Shown here piece by piece: positions 1-11,341 of a DNA stretch of 64,000 nucleotides (the stretch's first letter is position 1; every line of letters begins with the position of its first letter). This DNA is from Lactifluus volemus. Lineage: Eukaryota > Basidiomycota > Agaricomycetes > Russulales > Russulaceae. The notes beneath the pieces were generated by a model that worked only from the letters and a program-made list of their open reading frames with translations, was not told the origin of the DNA and ran no database searches. A program made the position numbers and the translations under genes. The DNA is taken from assembly GCA_022376515.1 (NCBI GenBank), contig WTXI01000019.1, positions 310,001-374,000 of the forward strand, written 5' to 3'.

Positions 1-913
1 CCTCTATCACTCTTCCCCATCACGTTCCAGCCAATGCGCCTCTCGTCGCGCATCACGATACTCAGGACTTGAGCGATCGGATTGAAATGAATTCATTCCA
101 GCGTGCGCGCCAGTCAGATACATCAGCTGAAAATCTCGACGCATCGGACAACCCCACTTAGCCGCCGCATCCTGTTCAAATCCCACTGACTGATGGTCTT
201 TGTAAGCCTTTTTCCCTTCAAGTTCCCTGTTAAGACTAAGCGTCGTTATAACGGTGACTCTACGTGTGGTAGGTGGCTGCGACCTTGAAGTATACGGTGA
301 TTTTGGCACATTTTCGCATGTGTTGACCATATTTCCTACTATTACTATTGTAATGTCCCCTCTCAAACACTTAGAATCCTACTACCCTGTCCCTCCCCTC
401 TGTTTAATTACCAGTGTAGTGAATATTGTATACGAGGAAATCTAACTCGACTATCTTATGAACAGCGTGAGGCTGAAGTGAGTAGCAACGATTGTCACCG
501 ATCCCCCCTGCAGTCCTTTCAGCAAACGACGACACTCATCATTCTTACATTCACACTTTCTACTGTGCCAGTGAACTTGTTTGAAGTGCTCGCAGTTCTC
601 TAGCCCCATGAATGCCATTAATGACAAACTCCGGGACGGGAGGGCCGCGAGACGATGCCCTAGCTAGGTAGCTGACGCACTCTACAATGTCGAATATTGA
701 ATATGTGGTTAATTTCACAACGATACGACGAGTAAGCGGCATTGTGTCGCCTATTTTGTCCACCGATGAGAGATTCGGCGCACGAGCGGCAACGGGGCGG
801 ACCAGACTTGGTCTAGCATCTCCCGTCCTCCTGAACGTTGATGTTAGTGACCAGACAAGCGCACGCTAGACCACCAAGTCAACTCTCGGGCTCGCGTTGC
901 TCTCATCCCCTAA
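1..913. other. No gene recognised (left edge to MDM10)
   Basis: Short open frames exist on both strands but none resembles a known family, and none has a convincing start plus intron pattern. The last 200 bases probably contain the MDM10 promoter and 5' leader. Nothing else is supported. Confidence 0.5.
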
Positions 914-2577
914 ATGCACCCTTTTGCAACTTACGTCCTGCGTAGCTATTACAAGGCTACGGGATGGAATGAAGACAATCTGTACGCCAATTTTACAAGA
1001 TCGTCTAATGGTACGTCCTCGCCTTTGTATCTTTTCTTTGCTGAAACAAATGTCTTGCTCTTTCCGCCAGCCGTGCTCGATTTTGCCGTCCCTCGTGGGC
1101 TGCACTTTTCCATTTCGAAATCTCCAAACACGCTATTTCAGACGACATATTCAATGAACGCTCTACCGTCCCTGAATGGCTCCGTCGGCTACATCTTCAC
1201 GTCTTGCGATCTCGACATTAAGAGCTCGAAAAATGTTCGTTTCAAGGAACTCGTCGATCGTTTCAAGGTCTACGATCAGCCTCGGAGACCCATCCCCAAG
1301 GACATGGAGTTTCTCGCCGGTGAACGTGTAGACTCTCGCGGTACGTAGAGTTCGACGTCTATCCAAGCGAGGCCAGGTGAAAGGAACCCAAACGAACCCA
1401 GACTACCTCCTCTACGGCCGCGTTTATGTCCCCACTGGTCGTCTAGATGCACTGTACTCTACAAGGCTCTCATCTACGCTACAGGCTCTCGTCGCTGCCA
1501 TCTCAGATCCACGCGCTGACCGCAAGCAATCGCAGCCGACACGTGCCGCATCGTCTCCGAGTAACATCATGCTCAGCCTGCAGCACGACACCGGTCGCTG
1601 GTGTACGGAATATACGTACAGCGCCGAAGATAGCATGCTGGGCGTTCGCATGCTGCACAACTTTGGCAAACTCGCAGCGCAACCCGGAAGCGCAGAAGAG
1701 TCCGAGCGTTCCGCCACGTCGCGCGGTGGTGGGATGAAGATGAAGAGGATCGACGAGGAGGACGCGATGGAGGGAGGTCTCAAGGGGAGGTTCTCCGCCG
1801 GCGCTGAGATTTATTTTAGTGCAAAGGAGAGGAGCGCAGGAGGTCCGTGTCCCAACCACTTCTCTCCCCCGTGTGCATCCAACGAAAAGGGCTGACACGG
1901 TACATTTCGCTGCAGTATCGACCGGCATACGTTTCACCACTCTTCCAGACGCGACACCCCCGTCTTCGTCGTTCCAATCCTCCTCGCCCTCGCCAGAGTC
2001 GCCCACCACTCACCCATTGTCTTCTTCTTCCTATCCTTCCCCCTCCTCCCCGTCTTCTTCTTCATTTGTCCCGCAACCGCCGACGACCATCACCGCGCTC
2101 TTCAACCCTATGATGGGACACATATCCGGCGCATACACCGCACAGGTATCCAGGGACCTTGCACTGAGCTCGCGTTTCGACTTCAACATCTATAGCTATG
2201 ATAGTGAATGGACGATGGGCCTCGAGTGGTGGCTCCGTCCATCACTCGCAAAACCCATCTCCGACGGTGCGGGTGACACGTTTGCCGTCCCGTCGTCGTC
2301 GTCGTCATTGTTCGCAGAGACTCCCACATTACCGTACGGCGTCACTGGTGTCGTCAAAGCACGAGCATCAACATCCAACGTGAGTTCCTCTATTGTTTTC
2401 TTTGTGCGAGTCTCAACACTCCACACCCTTCTCGATTCAACGTAGGACATCGCATTGCTTTGGGAAGGTCGCTTGAGAAACGTTTTAATCGGATTGGGCG
2501 TCGCGTCCAACCTGTCGAGCGGCGCGAAACCCATCAAGTCGTTTGGTCTCGAACTGTCGTATTTCAGTTCGGGGTAG
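914..2577 (+). CDS. MDM10: Mdm10, ERMES / SAM complex beta-barrel protein
   Basis: Mitochondrial outer-membrane beta-barrel protein. In fungi it anchors the ER-mitochondria encounter structure (ERMES) and also joins the SAM complex that assembles Tom40. Five exons (914-1010, 1071-1340, 1402-1842, 1916-2379, 2446-2577) give an intact 467-residue frame. Family blocks seen are the N-terminus MHPFATYVLRSYYKATGWNE, the block ALPSLNGSVGYIFTSCDLD, VYDQPRRP, LLYGRVYVPTGRLDALYSTR, IMLSLQHDTGRWCTEYTYS and the C-terminus ending GLELSYFSSG, a beta-signal-like strand. Residues around 240-330 are Ser/Pro-rich and variable, as is usual in basidiomycete Mdm10. Intron 1 is 60 nt, divisible by three and stop-free. 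The gene is tail-to-tail with the RGG-rich gene. Identity is very secure; exon borders are inferred from GT-AG sites and codon phase. Confidence 0.95.
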
Positions 2578-3039
2578 CAGAGATGCGGTGACTTGCATGG
2601 GGTGGCTCTTCTTTCCGCGGCTTGTGCAATCAATTTTGAAATCCCCTCATAAATTCAGCTGTAATGAGAGAGAGGAGTCTGTATGTGTGTTACAATATCC
2701 CTCGTTCTTTATACGTAGATCCTTTTTTTTAACACGTGGATCGGTACTTTACATAGTCATAGTGTTTGCTGATTTTATAGAAGTATCCTGACGAGTGAGC
2801 AGAGAGTGGCTGTGAGGGTTATCAGTCTTAAGCCTCATGCGAACGCCAACTTGTACAAGAAAACAACAGGGGGGGTATTACATTCGAACCAAAAACAACA
2901 AAGACAGGTGAGGGAGTTTAGTTTGACGGGCTAGATCACGAATCATAAATAAGCTGATGGTATAGTGAAAAGCGAAAAACACAAAAAAAGGGACTATTAT
3001 GTATAGGTATAGATCAATTCCATCTTTCATTTCCGTCAA
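2578..3039. other. Convergent intergenic region
   Basis: This stretch lies between the stop codons of MDM10 and the minus-strand RGG-rich gene. It is A/T-rich near 2700-2760 and 2970-3010 and should hold the two 3' UTRs and polyadenylation sites. No gene is seen. Confidence 0.6.
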
Positions 3040-4869
3040 TCATTTGGTAGTCGTTGCGGCGGCGGCGACTTCCCTCTTAGGAAGGACCGTTCCCAAACTC
3101 TTCGCGATCCTCGACATGGCGTCCATAGTGATAACGGGTCGACTGTGCTGTCGCCGGTGAGACGCCGCGGCGGTCGACGTAGGCGTCGACTGCGTGCGCG
3201 CATGGTGCAAGCCTTTTGCACCTGCCCCCGCGCCGAATCCACCGCGTTTGCCAGTGGTGCCTGCAGAGAATGGTGGCCCGCGTCCGAGCGTGCGCGATCG
3301 GCCGTGTGTGGCATTGCGCGGCAGTGCAGGTGGGGGTGTAGGAGTGGGTTCGGGTTCGGGTTCGGGTTCGGCGAGTTCGTTCGAGCTGGGTTTGTGAGCG
3401 TGGATAGAAGTGGGTAAGCCGCGTTTGTTGATGTCCAACTCCAGTTCTAGGGTGGGTTCCTCCTCGAGCGTAGTAGAAGCGGGCTCGACCACTGCCACGT
3501 GAGTCTCTGACTGGGCAGGAGGAGGCGTAGCGGAAGAGGTGGACGAGGGTGCTGGTGGCTCAGATGTGGAACTGGGGAGGTGCTCTACTGCCGGTGGGCT
3601 GTCTTTGGAGGGTTCCGTGTCCAAAGTTGGCGCTAGCTCTGGGGGATGAAGAAGTTGGGGATCTGTTCGGGCCGAAGCAGGACTTGGCTGAGATGGTGGC
3701 TCAGTCGGCTCAGGAGAACGTCCTTCTGGATTTTCGACTTCTTCAACAGGCTCGGGCTCGGGTTCGTCAACGCCGTCGCCGTCGCCATTCTGAGGCCCGT
3801 TCATTTCAGGGACTGGTGCCGGATTTGCGATATGAGGCGATAAAGAGTGAGAGCCGACAGATGGAGAGGGGGTAACCTTGTCAAAGTTCTGAGGGAGCTG
3901 CTTCAACGAGTCATCGAGAATAGGCGACATGAGCTGCACCTGCGCCTTCTCTAGGTTTTCGGGTGCCGGAGGATTGGCGTTGGCAGATGCGCCAGAGCTG
4001 GGCGCAACGCCCCAATCGTCGAGATCCGGGAGGGTGTCATCTTCGTCGCCTGCCCAGTCGATATGGCTTCCGGGGGTGGTAGGCCTGTTGTGATCCATGG
4101 CCAAAGCCCGAACATGCTCTACCAGCGAATCGATGTTCGTCTTTGCTGAGAAAGTCGTCAGCGTGGGCGTGGGAGCAGCAGAGTGGTGTGCGGGTTCATT
4201 CTTTATTGACAAGGAGTCCTTTGGGCGGCGCGGAGAAGATGGCCCTGAACGCGACTTGCGGGCTTTCATTGCCGATGCCAGTGATTCTACCGTCAAGTTT
4301 TCTGCTGATAGTGCTGCACCAGATGGTTTATTGTGTGATCGCCGACGGCGTGCGGGCATGGACAGCCGAGAGGATGTTGTGGAAGCAGATCGCGGTGCCG
4401 AACTCTGTGAATTGGCAGTCGGAGATGCAGGCTCTATTGTCAACGCAGGCACCTTATCAGCCGCATGATGTGGAGTAGTCCGGCGAGGACCGGACTTGGG
4501 TTTGGCCGGGAGATCTACACCGGGGGGTGGTCGGGGAAGCGAAGAGGAGGAAGAGTTTTTGCTCGGGGTGGTAGAATGTGAAGGTTGCTGCGGAGGCATG
4601 TCCGACTGCTGCGGAGGCCGCTTGGCCGCAGGAGGAGACGTGATAGAAAGTGGTGTAGTTGGGCTATTTTCGGTCAGAGGAGACGAGCTGTGACCCCTGC
4701 CGCCTCGCGTGGAAGCTCCTCCACGTCGTCCCCCTCGCCCACCTCGGCTGCGGTCACCTCGAATTGCACCACCACGTCCTCTGCTCGCGCCGCGAAAGGT
4801 AGAACCGTGATCTCCCGTTCGTCCCAAGTCTGGTCGACTTGATGGAACCTGAACGGAGAGAGTGGCCAT
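3040..4869 (-). CDS. RGG-rich, largely disordered protein of unknown function
   Basis: A single uninterrupted frame of 609 residues beginning at an ATG. No globular domain is recognised. Residues about 27-62 are Arg/Gly-rich with repeated RGG and RGRGG steps, as in RNA-binding proteins. Long Pro/Ser/Thr/Glu-rich stretches follow, including alternating Glu-Pro (EPEPEPEP) tracts around residues 370-380 and 500-508. Near residues 248-300 is a short acidic, Trp-containing segment (IDWAGDEDDTLPDLDDWG) that looks conserved and may be a binding motif. The C-terminus has another ordered-looking patch (MDAMSRIAKSLGTVLP). It diverges from the SmG gene with 233 bases between starts. An RNA-related role is inference from the RGG tract only. 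Confidence 0.75.
   Translation of the reverse strand: MATLSVQVPSSRPDLGRTGDHGSTFRGASRGRGGAIRGDRSRGGRGGRRGGASTRGGRGHSSSPLTENSPTTPLSITSPPAAKRPPQQSDMPPQQPSHSTTPSKNSSSSSLPRPPPGVDLPAKPKSGPRRTTPHHAADKVPALTIEPASPTANSQSSAPRSASTTSSRLSMPARRRRSHNKPSGAALSAENLTVESLASAMKARKSRSGPSSPRRPKDSLSIKNEPAHHSAAPTPTLTTFSAKTNIDSLVEHVRALAMDHNRPTTPGSHIDWAGDEDDTLPDLDDWGVAPSSGASANANPPAPENLEKAQVQLMSPILDDSLKQLPQNFDKVTPSPSVGSHSLSPHIANPAPVPEMNGPQNGDGDGVDEPEPEPVEEVENPEGRSPEPTEPPSQPSPASARTDPQLLHPPELAPTLDTEPSKDSPPAVEHLPSSTSEPPAPSSTSSATPPPAQSETHVAVVEPASTTLEEEPTLELELDINKRGLPTSIHAHKPSSNELAEPEPEPEPTPTPPPALPRNATHGRSRTLGRGPPFSAGTTGKRGGFGAGAGAKGLHHARTQSTPTSTAAASHRRQHSRPVITMDAMSRIAKSLGTVLPKREVAAAATTTK
3340..3375 (-). repeat. Short GGTTCG minisatellite coding for Glu-Pro repeats
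   Basis: The plus strand has several tandem GGTTCG hexamers. On the coding (minus) strand they read as Glu-Pro dipeptides inside the RGG-rich protein. A second, shorter set lies near 3750-3765. Confidence 0.7.
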
Positions 4870-5102
4870 AAGTGAGTTTGCTAGATGTGGGGGTGTTCTT
4901 CAAAACTACTGATAATATCAATTTCTGGAAGATAAAGAATACGATTCGCGTACCAAAAAATCGAGATGAAATATAACGGTCAATAGATGTTCTTAGATAG
5001 AAGGGAAAAAGGTGTGGATAGAAGATGTTTTGGAACAAGTCCGAGTTGGAGGTTTGAGCGAGGAGGGTGCCAAATCTGGTAACGGGTTCACTTTCTACCA
5101 TC
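4870..5102. promoter_or_regulatory. Divergent promoter, RGG protein / SmG
   Basis: 233 bases separate two divergently oriented start codons. A/T-rich tracts are present (4915-4975). No TATA box is clearly placed. Shared promoter function is inferred from the geometry only. Confidence 0.5.
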
Positions 5103-5447
5103 ATGTCTAAAGCGTCTCAGCCCGAACTCAAGAAGGTTTGTACACACTCTCTACATCAATCAACTACACCTTCGTGCTCATTCGTTGCTTTTTTTAGTTT
5201 ATGGACAAAAGGTTGTTCGTACATTTGCAAGGCGGCCGCAAGGTTAGCGGGACCCTACGCGGTTACGACCTCTTCCTCAACTTGGTTATCGATGATGCCC
5301 AAGAAGAGACCACTCCCGCACAAAGACACCCGATCGGCACAGTTGTACGTGTCATATGTCCTCAATTCACCAACACTGATATACATTGAATAGGTTATAC
5401 GCGGGAGCAGCGTTACTTCGATGGAGACATTAGAGGCGATATCATAG
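5103..5447 (+). CDS. SMX2: Small nuclear ribonucleoprotein G (SmG)
   Basis: Core Sm-ring subunit of spliceosomal U1, U2, U4 and U5 snRNPs. Three exons (5103-5135, 5198-5344, 5394-5447) give 77 residues, the normal SmG length. The Sm1 motif is visible in FMDKRLFVHLQGGRKVSGTL followed by RGYDLFLNLVIDDAQE, and the Sm2 motif in VIRGSSVTSMETLEAI. Both introns are GT-AG. The first exon encodes only the N-terminal 11 residues (MSKASQPELKK), which is typical. The reading frame is intact. Confidence 0.96.
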
Positions 5448-6443
5448 CGTGGCGCTTGCGATACTGCGAACGGCTGTTGGACCTTGTTACACCCTTGATA
5501 TCCTTGTGATATACACCGACCTTTGTTGTAAACACAAAAAAATGCACGTGTCCCACACTGGCAGTAAAGTACGATTTACCCAGCCAGAGATGATAAATTT
5601 TCAGTACGTTGTAAATAAAAAAAAGGAAATAAAAAAGGATCGAGTTGAAATCCACACTGTTTAAGAGCAAATTTGAGGGAGAACGTTTGCTCAATCTCAT
5701 TATCATCTCCCAGAAGTTATCAATTCTATTAAGCGACAGCAAAGTCTCCAATTAAAACAATAATCTAAGGTTAGGGTTAGGAGGGCGTTGTGACAAAAAA
5801 TGGGGCCCGCCCAGCCCGAGGGCCGAAGCGGGACAGGAAAATATTGAGACGGTGCATGAACCGAAGCCCATACAAACCACGAGTTCCCCCTGGGGACAGG
5901 GTCGCCGTGCTATGGGAGGCCCTCATGGCCCATAAACCCAGGTAGATGAAGGGGCCTATGCCATCAAGGTAAGTATGAAGTTTCATCATCTTGATCGACC
6001 CCTTTTAAATCGCTGGCCCTGGCGCACGGACCACTTTATTTAGGGCCGGTCAATGTCACGCGCGCGCTGCGTCTTGTCTTAACGCCGTTTAAGATTCTCA
6101 ACAATCTTCCGGTCTTTAACATAAATTTGCCAAAATCACCGTGTATATATGACTAGCTGTTCGGCTAAAGTTACAAGTGTTGCGTATAGCAGAACTGTAC
6201 GGTACGGCATCGCGGTAAATCGATCACAACGTACTAGTCAACATGAAAGGAAGGTTAGGAAAGCGATAGCTAGGAAAATATCGATATTGTTGTTACAACA
6301 AAACCAAGTATGTGCGTGTTGAGAGGACTTGAAAAGTGTTGTACAATATTTAAAAGCGAAACTGTGAGCGGGGGAAATGGATGGCAATGTCCGACGAATA
6401 CAGGGGCGCAACTTGGTCCGCACAGCAGCCCAACTTGAGCCAC
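5448..6443. other. Intergenic region of about 1 kb without a recognised gene
   Basis: This holds the SmG 3' flank, an A-rich tract (5610-5640) and a GC-rich stretch near 5800-5960 containing open frames with no family resemblance. Two adjacent TTAGGG-like units occur at 5768-5781. No gene or transposon could be supported. Confidence 0.5.
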
Positions 6444-8762
6444 TCAATAGTGCATTGGGCTTTGCGGTGCATCGATGGTGTCTGGATTGATCGCATTCTT
6501 CGTCAACGGGCTGAGATCTATCGGTATCCTGCCCTGTGCATCACGAACTTGTCTTCGACCAAGTAGCGTTGCTCCGTCAAAACTGAGTTCGAATGGTTTG
6601 CGCCTTGGTATATCGCGTTGACCGGCACGGCCGTCATACAGATCGTGAGGTGGCGGCTGTGGTTGCTGTTGACCCAAGGTTCGGGAAGGGATCGCGGCCT
6701 CGTCATCCGATGCATCTTCGTCATCTTCGTTCAGGCCGGCCAAGAATCCTGCTGGCCCTACTCCACCACGGCCCTTGTACGCCCGCCTGCGTGCGCCTTC
6801 TTCCTCCATCCGATGCACTGCGTAAGTAATGTCGAACGCCTCTTTAAGCGAGGCTAGACCTGGCGAGCGACCATCTCTTCCCCCACGAACAGCGTGTAGA
6901 AGCGGAGAATCCATTGGAGAATTTCCGCACGCGGTGTCGGTGGAGGCGGCGGAGCGGGTGCAGCGTTGCACCATGGATGCACCAAAAACTCGTCGATAGT
7001 GTAACGTTGTGCTGGATCAACGCAGAGGAGATGTGCGATGAGATCTTTAGCTGATTTGATGCAACGTCAATGATTATACTTGCATAGCTAGTTGCTGCAC
7101 CAACCTGCTGGGCTGATGTCGTCCCACCACGGGCTAAGAAAAGTATAATAGCCGCGTGCGACCTTCTCTGTAAGCACGTTGATACTCTCGTCATAAAATG
7201 GAGGAAAGCCACATAGAACGGTGTAGAGGACACATCCTAGGGCCCACATGTCCACGCTTTTGGAATATCGCTCGTCCTTGACGATCTCTGGAGCGGTGTA
7301 CCCTACTGTACCACAGGGTGTCATGGTCTCTTCATTCCAAATAATCTTGGAAAGGCCAAAGTCTGCGATCTTGACACGACCAATGCCGCCTCCGCCTATA
7401 CCGGGGATAAACTCTCCTTCATCCTCCTTCTCTTCATCGTGCTGTCGTATAACTGGGTTCTTAGAAGGGATGATTGGTATCCGCTCGTACAACAAATTCT
7501 CTGGCTTGATATCTCTGTTGACGAAGTCAACAACGTGAACACTGTGTGCGGCGACTCCATTACCGGTGGACCACTCCTCTCTCCTCGTGAAGATAGCGAA
7601 TTCCATGTGCAACTTGAAGAATTACATGACGAGAAAGATTCTCGCTGAAATAAGTGAGCTTGACAATTTGGTGAAATAATTCACCGCCTTCCATGACTGT
7701 TTAGAACCAAGTTAGAGCCACAGATCTGGTTGCGAAGAATCATACTAACGTTCGAGGACTAAAAGTAATGGTCTGGAGACTCAGAGAAAGAGAGGAGCTT
7801 GACAACGCTGGGATGACTTAAGCCGCGCATGATTTGAACCTCTGTTGGTCAAACGGAATATCAATTAACCTGTTCATTATGCCAACACAATCGACTTGCC
7901 TTTAAGAATATTTGCGCGCTATGAAACATCTGTCAGTCATGCATACGGAGTGCGGAAGAGGAAGAATCCAGCAACAATAGTACCTCTGTTACGCGCGGCT
8001 TTCTCTTGAACTTGGCGTTAAGATGTCTCTCGCCTGCCTAGTGTGGCAGTAAAAGATAGAGCCGCGCGTAAACAGATTAGCCCGTGAAGCACAGACAATG
8101 CCGAAAATGAGAGCCAAAGAAATGTGGAGCTAACCTGAGAAGAGGTGAGCTCAAATTTGCGAACGGCTTTGACTGCAAAAGGTTGATTAGGGATCATGTT
8201 GTCTGAAGTCGGAAAAATGCGTGCCAGCGACATTCGCCCCAGTTGTGAGGTCCAAAGCATTGTACACGTTGGAAAACGCTCCGCTGGAGACAAGAGCGGT
8301 CAGCTAATCAACAAAGACCAATTGGATGATGATGGGCGCACTCTCCCATCTTCTGAACGAGCTTGAAGTTCTCCAGACCTTTATACATAGGCATTTTTTC
8401 TATTGCCTCGCGCTCTTCCCGCACAATTTTTTCAACCTCACGAGTTAATTGTTGCGATTGCTTTGTAGTCACGGGCTGCGCCTTGATGGGTTGCTGTTGC
8501 TGTTGGCGCTTTGGCTGTGATTGCGGCTGAGCATGTACCTGCTGCTGACGGCGTTCCGGCTGAGTCCGTTGGTCCGGTTGAGCATCAGATGGGGGAGCAG
8601 CGGAAGATGGATAGGCGGGGTGGTCGTCTTGACGGACATGAACGTGGTTTTTGCCATGCCGGATAAGGTCTGAAAAAAGGGGTCAAAGTTAGGGACGTAC
8701 AAAGAGAAGATAGAAAAAAAGGGACTTTTAAACGCATCGACGACGGCGACACCAGGTGGCAT
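6444..8762 (-). CDS. SRK1: MAPK-activated Ser/Thr kinase, Srk1/Rck2 type (two frameshifts)
   Basis: CaMK-group kinase acting downstream of the stress MAPK Sty1/Hog1 in fungi. The N-terminus MPPGVAVVDAFKN splices (intron 8725-8670) into a Gln/Pro-rich linker, then YKGLENFKLVQKMG. Kinase motifs are VAVKAVRKFEL (lysine), HRDIKPENLL (catalytic loop), ADFGLSKIIWN (DFG), GTVGYTAPEI and DMWALGCVLYTVLCGFPPFY. The insert with GEFIPGIGGGGIGRVKI and the C-terminal block LKEAFDITYAVHRMEEE identify the Srk1/Rck2 family. There are about nine exons; the introns with donors near 8224 and 7899 start with GC. Two single-base losses break the frame: in an A/T run near 7761-7764 (between YF and LVLE) and near 6925 after the proline-rich stretch. 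Without them the protein is full length. The 6444-6974 frame is its C-terminus, not a separate gene. Confidence 0.88.
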
Positions 8763-8952
8763 AGCGAAGGTGAGTATATGCGGTGCCTATGAAAGGGGGA
8801 AATGGAAGAAAAACGGAGGATGGAGCTAGCCAGATTTCGATCGAATATCTATTCATACCTTTCTGACGTCATATTGCCAATCACGTCACGCTCCATCGCT
8901 GGAGACATACGAGGGACAAAGTAGTAAATATAGGCCTCATAAGTATATTTAT

Positions 8953-11091
8953 TTACTCTAATCCAGTTTCCCGTTGACCATTCACACTCTGTGAACTATC
9001 TGTCACCCACCGGCGCTCAGCACTCTGAGTCACTCGCCCCTTAATTCGGCCGCCGAGACGGCGTGTAGGGCTCCCATCGTCTAACCAGCTGATTGGACCT
9101 CGTCCAATGCTCTCGAACCCTTCCCGCCCGCGTCCACTGGTAGAGTGTTCTGCTTCCCCAGCCCCATATTCTTGCCCAAGTTGAATGTCAGGTCGGGGTG
9201 GCGTGTGTGCTAACAACAGGCGCTGGAAATAAAAGTTTGACGGCGTTAGATCAGGGACGAAAAAAAAAAAAGTCAGGACAGAACTGTACCTGGGCTGGGG
9301 AAATGCCCACTAAGCTTACATTGCTCCCCCTTGCTTTCAAAACGGGCAAATTGGCTGGTTTTCGTCCCACACCGATGACGTCAGAAAGTGGGCTGAGTCC
9401 GTCAGTCTCCACATCGCCAATCGCTGCTCCATCAGTGACATGGGGTCCCACAGAAGGCTCCTTAGAAGTAGGTTCCCAGGTAATGATCCACACCCCAGCG
9501 AAGGTAGCCGCACAACCATACATGAACGTCGTGAATTGATGGAATTGGCCGTTCTGAAGTCACCGTAAAGTATGGCCGACCCGAGTATGGCAGATAGCGT
9601 GAAAAGAACGAATTGTGTTGGAATAACGGCCTTCATTGCGTCACGTTGGTACACTCGCGATACAGTTTGAGAAAGATATTCGCCCACCTTACTGTCGAAG
9701 CGCATTAATGCGCGATTAAGGTATTTTATCTGGCCAATGCCAGTGCCGGCCAGAACCTTTGCAGGTAGGTAAGTACGTAAACTCACACTTGTACAGTGAC
9801 AGCCCTCACCAAAAGGACAGGGTAAGTCATCCATACTTGGAGAATGTCAACGCCGCGAGTGGTGAGAAGGGTTGAAAATGCTTTCGTGAGAGAACAGTGA
9901 ATCCACCTACACGACACGTTCAATCGCTAGATACGAAAGCAGTCTGCTACGCACCAAATAATGCACAAAGTCCAACATCCACCAATACCCATCTTCGGCC
10001 AGCGCTCCCTTCAGACAACCCCATCAAGATAATTATACTGACGACATAGATGGCAGAGAACACGAGGAAGGCACGTTGCGAGACAGCTTGGAGTAGTTTT
10101 TCTGGTGACAGCCACGCTTCAGACGTGTTGGAGGAAAGTACGACCGTGACTGCGCCTATAATGGCAAGCACTATTCCAAATAGATCGCGCTGAGATCAGA
10201 ACGCTGTCAGATTGACATCAAGGAAGAAGCTGGTATCTTACTCTGCGAACCCGCTCATTGAGGAGTAGTGGAGCAAAGAGGCAATTGGCAATCAGAGCAA
10301 ACTGGGGATGAGTGAGATCGAACTCGCATGCAAAAGTAAAAGCGATTACCGTGCCCAGAGGTGCAACAACGGAAGCAGGGGCAAATGCATAGGAGATGAA
10401 ATTTCCCGTCTCGCCTACATTCATCAATAAGAATCCTGTCCACCTGAGGAAAGCTTGAGCCTCAGACCTTCAGAATTCAGCAAAAATGAGGAGGGCCGGC
10501 ACACCATAATTTTGATTTGAGGTACTCGGACTCTTGTCGTTCGTTATTTGGTTCGTGGTGTCTCGGTTCCCGCACGTATTTTCTAACGCCATTCGTACCT
10601 GATGGCTTGGTGACCTTGCGTTGCCGTCGAAGCGGTGAATCGTCGGCATGATTGTCGTCAGGGTTGGGGAAAAGAGCGCCATAGGTTTGTAACGAAAGTT
10701 GCAGCTCCGCATTCGCCGTTACCGGGAGGGGAATAAGAGGCTCCGTCTCCAAAGGCGGGCCCAGCGAACTCGCCCGGGACAAGTTTGCGTTCCACGCGCG
10801 TGCTTCCCTCTCCACCTCTGGTGGAGTAGCCAGCTCGAACTCCCCCATTCCCTCAGCCGCGTGTGCATTGTGTTCTTCCTCTGTGGGTTCCAGAGCAGTG
10901 GCGTACTCTGCGCGGGCCCTCTCGAGTCGTGCATGAGCCATCTTCTGGAGGTTGAGGGCAAAACTGATGAGAACATTCCCCGCAATGGCAGCGCTGATGC
11001 CAATAACAGCCGAGCGCGAAACAGAAGGGAACTCGATTTCCGCTACACCTCGGGTGCTGGTCATGGCGTTGAGTAGTGTCATTAGGTGCAT
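8953..11091 (-). CDS. NIPA-like Mg2+ transporter (DUF803 family), one frameshift
   Basis: Multi-pass membrane protein of the NIPA/DUF803 family of proposed Mg2+ transporters. Helix 1 is AVIGISAAIAGNVLISFALN. Later blocks are MNVGETGNFISYAFAPASVV, FALIANCLFAPLLLNERVRR, FGIVLAIIGAVTVVLSS, GIGQIKYLNRALMRFDSK and PTQFVLFTLSAILGSAILYG, all in family order. Residues about 45-195, between helices 1 and 2, form a long hydrophilic insert, and the C-terminal 120 residues are hydrophilic and Gly/Arg-rich. Around eight introns. A single base is missing near 9545 (between DFRTAN and FHQFTTFMYGCAATF). The start is ATG 11091; an in-frame ATG at 11064 (MTSTRG) is an alternative. It diverges from SEC12. Confidence 0.88.
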
Positions 11092-11341
11092 GGTGGTATT
11101 CGTGCAAACAGCGTGTTGTATCAGGACGCGTGGTTATCAAGGCCAGTGATTACTTAGAGGGAGGATGAGGAATCAGAGCATGTGGCTTGCCATGCGGTCG
11201 GGGATCGGGGAGGGTCCACAGAGCGAAGGAAAACGGAAATGGACAAGCAGGGATACTTGCTCGGTCCGCTCAGGTCCGCCACATCACGTGTGTCGCACCC
11301 ACTTCTCGAGCTCCATTGCCATGACGGGGCATCCATCAACT
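11092..11341. promoter_or_regulatory. Divergent promoter, Mg2+ transporter / SEC12
   Basis: 250 bases lie between the chosen start codons. The exact size depends on which of two in-frame SEC12 ATGs (11321 or 11342) is used. Promoter function is inferred from orientation. Confidence 0.45.

Noticed and set aside
2196..2633. Minus-strand frame of 145 codons
   Set aside because: Antisense to the last two MDM10 exons.
5768..5781. Two TTAGGG-like units resembling telomere repeat
   Set aside because: Only about two units in an otherwise ordinary intergenic region; too short to be a telomere or healed break.
6444..6974. Separate 176-residue minus-strand gene
   Set aside because: Its sequence matches the C-terminal region of Srk1/Rck2 kinases and lies directly behind the kinase domain; it is the frameshifted end of that gene.
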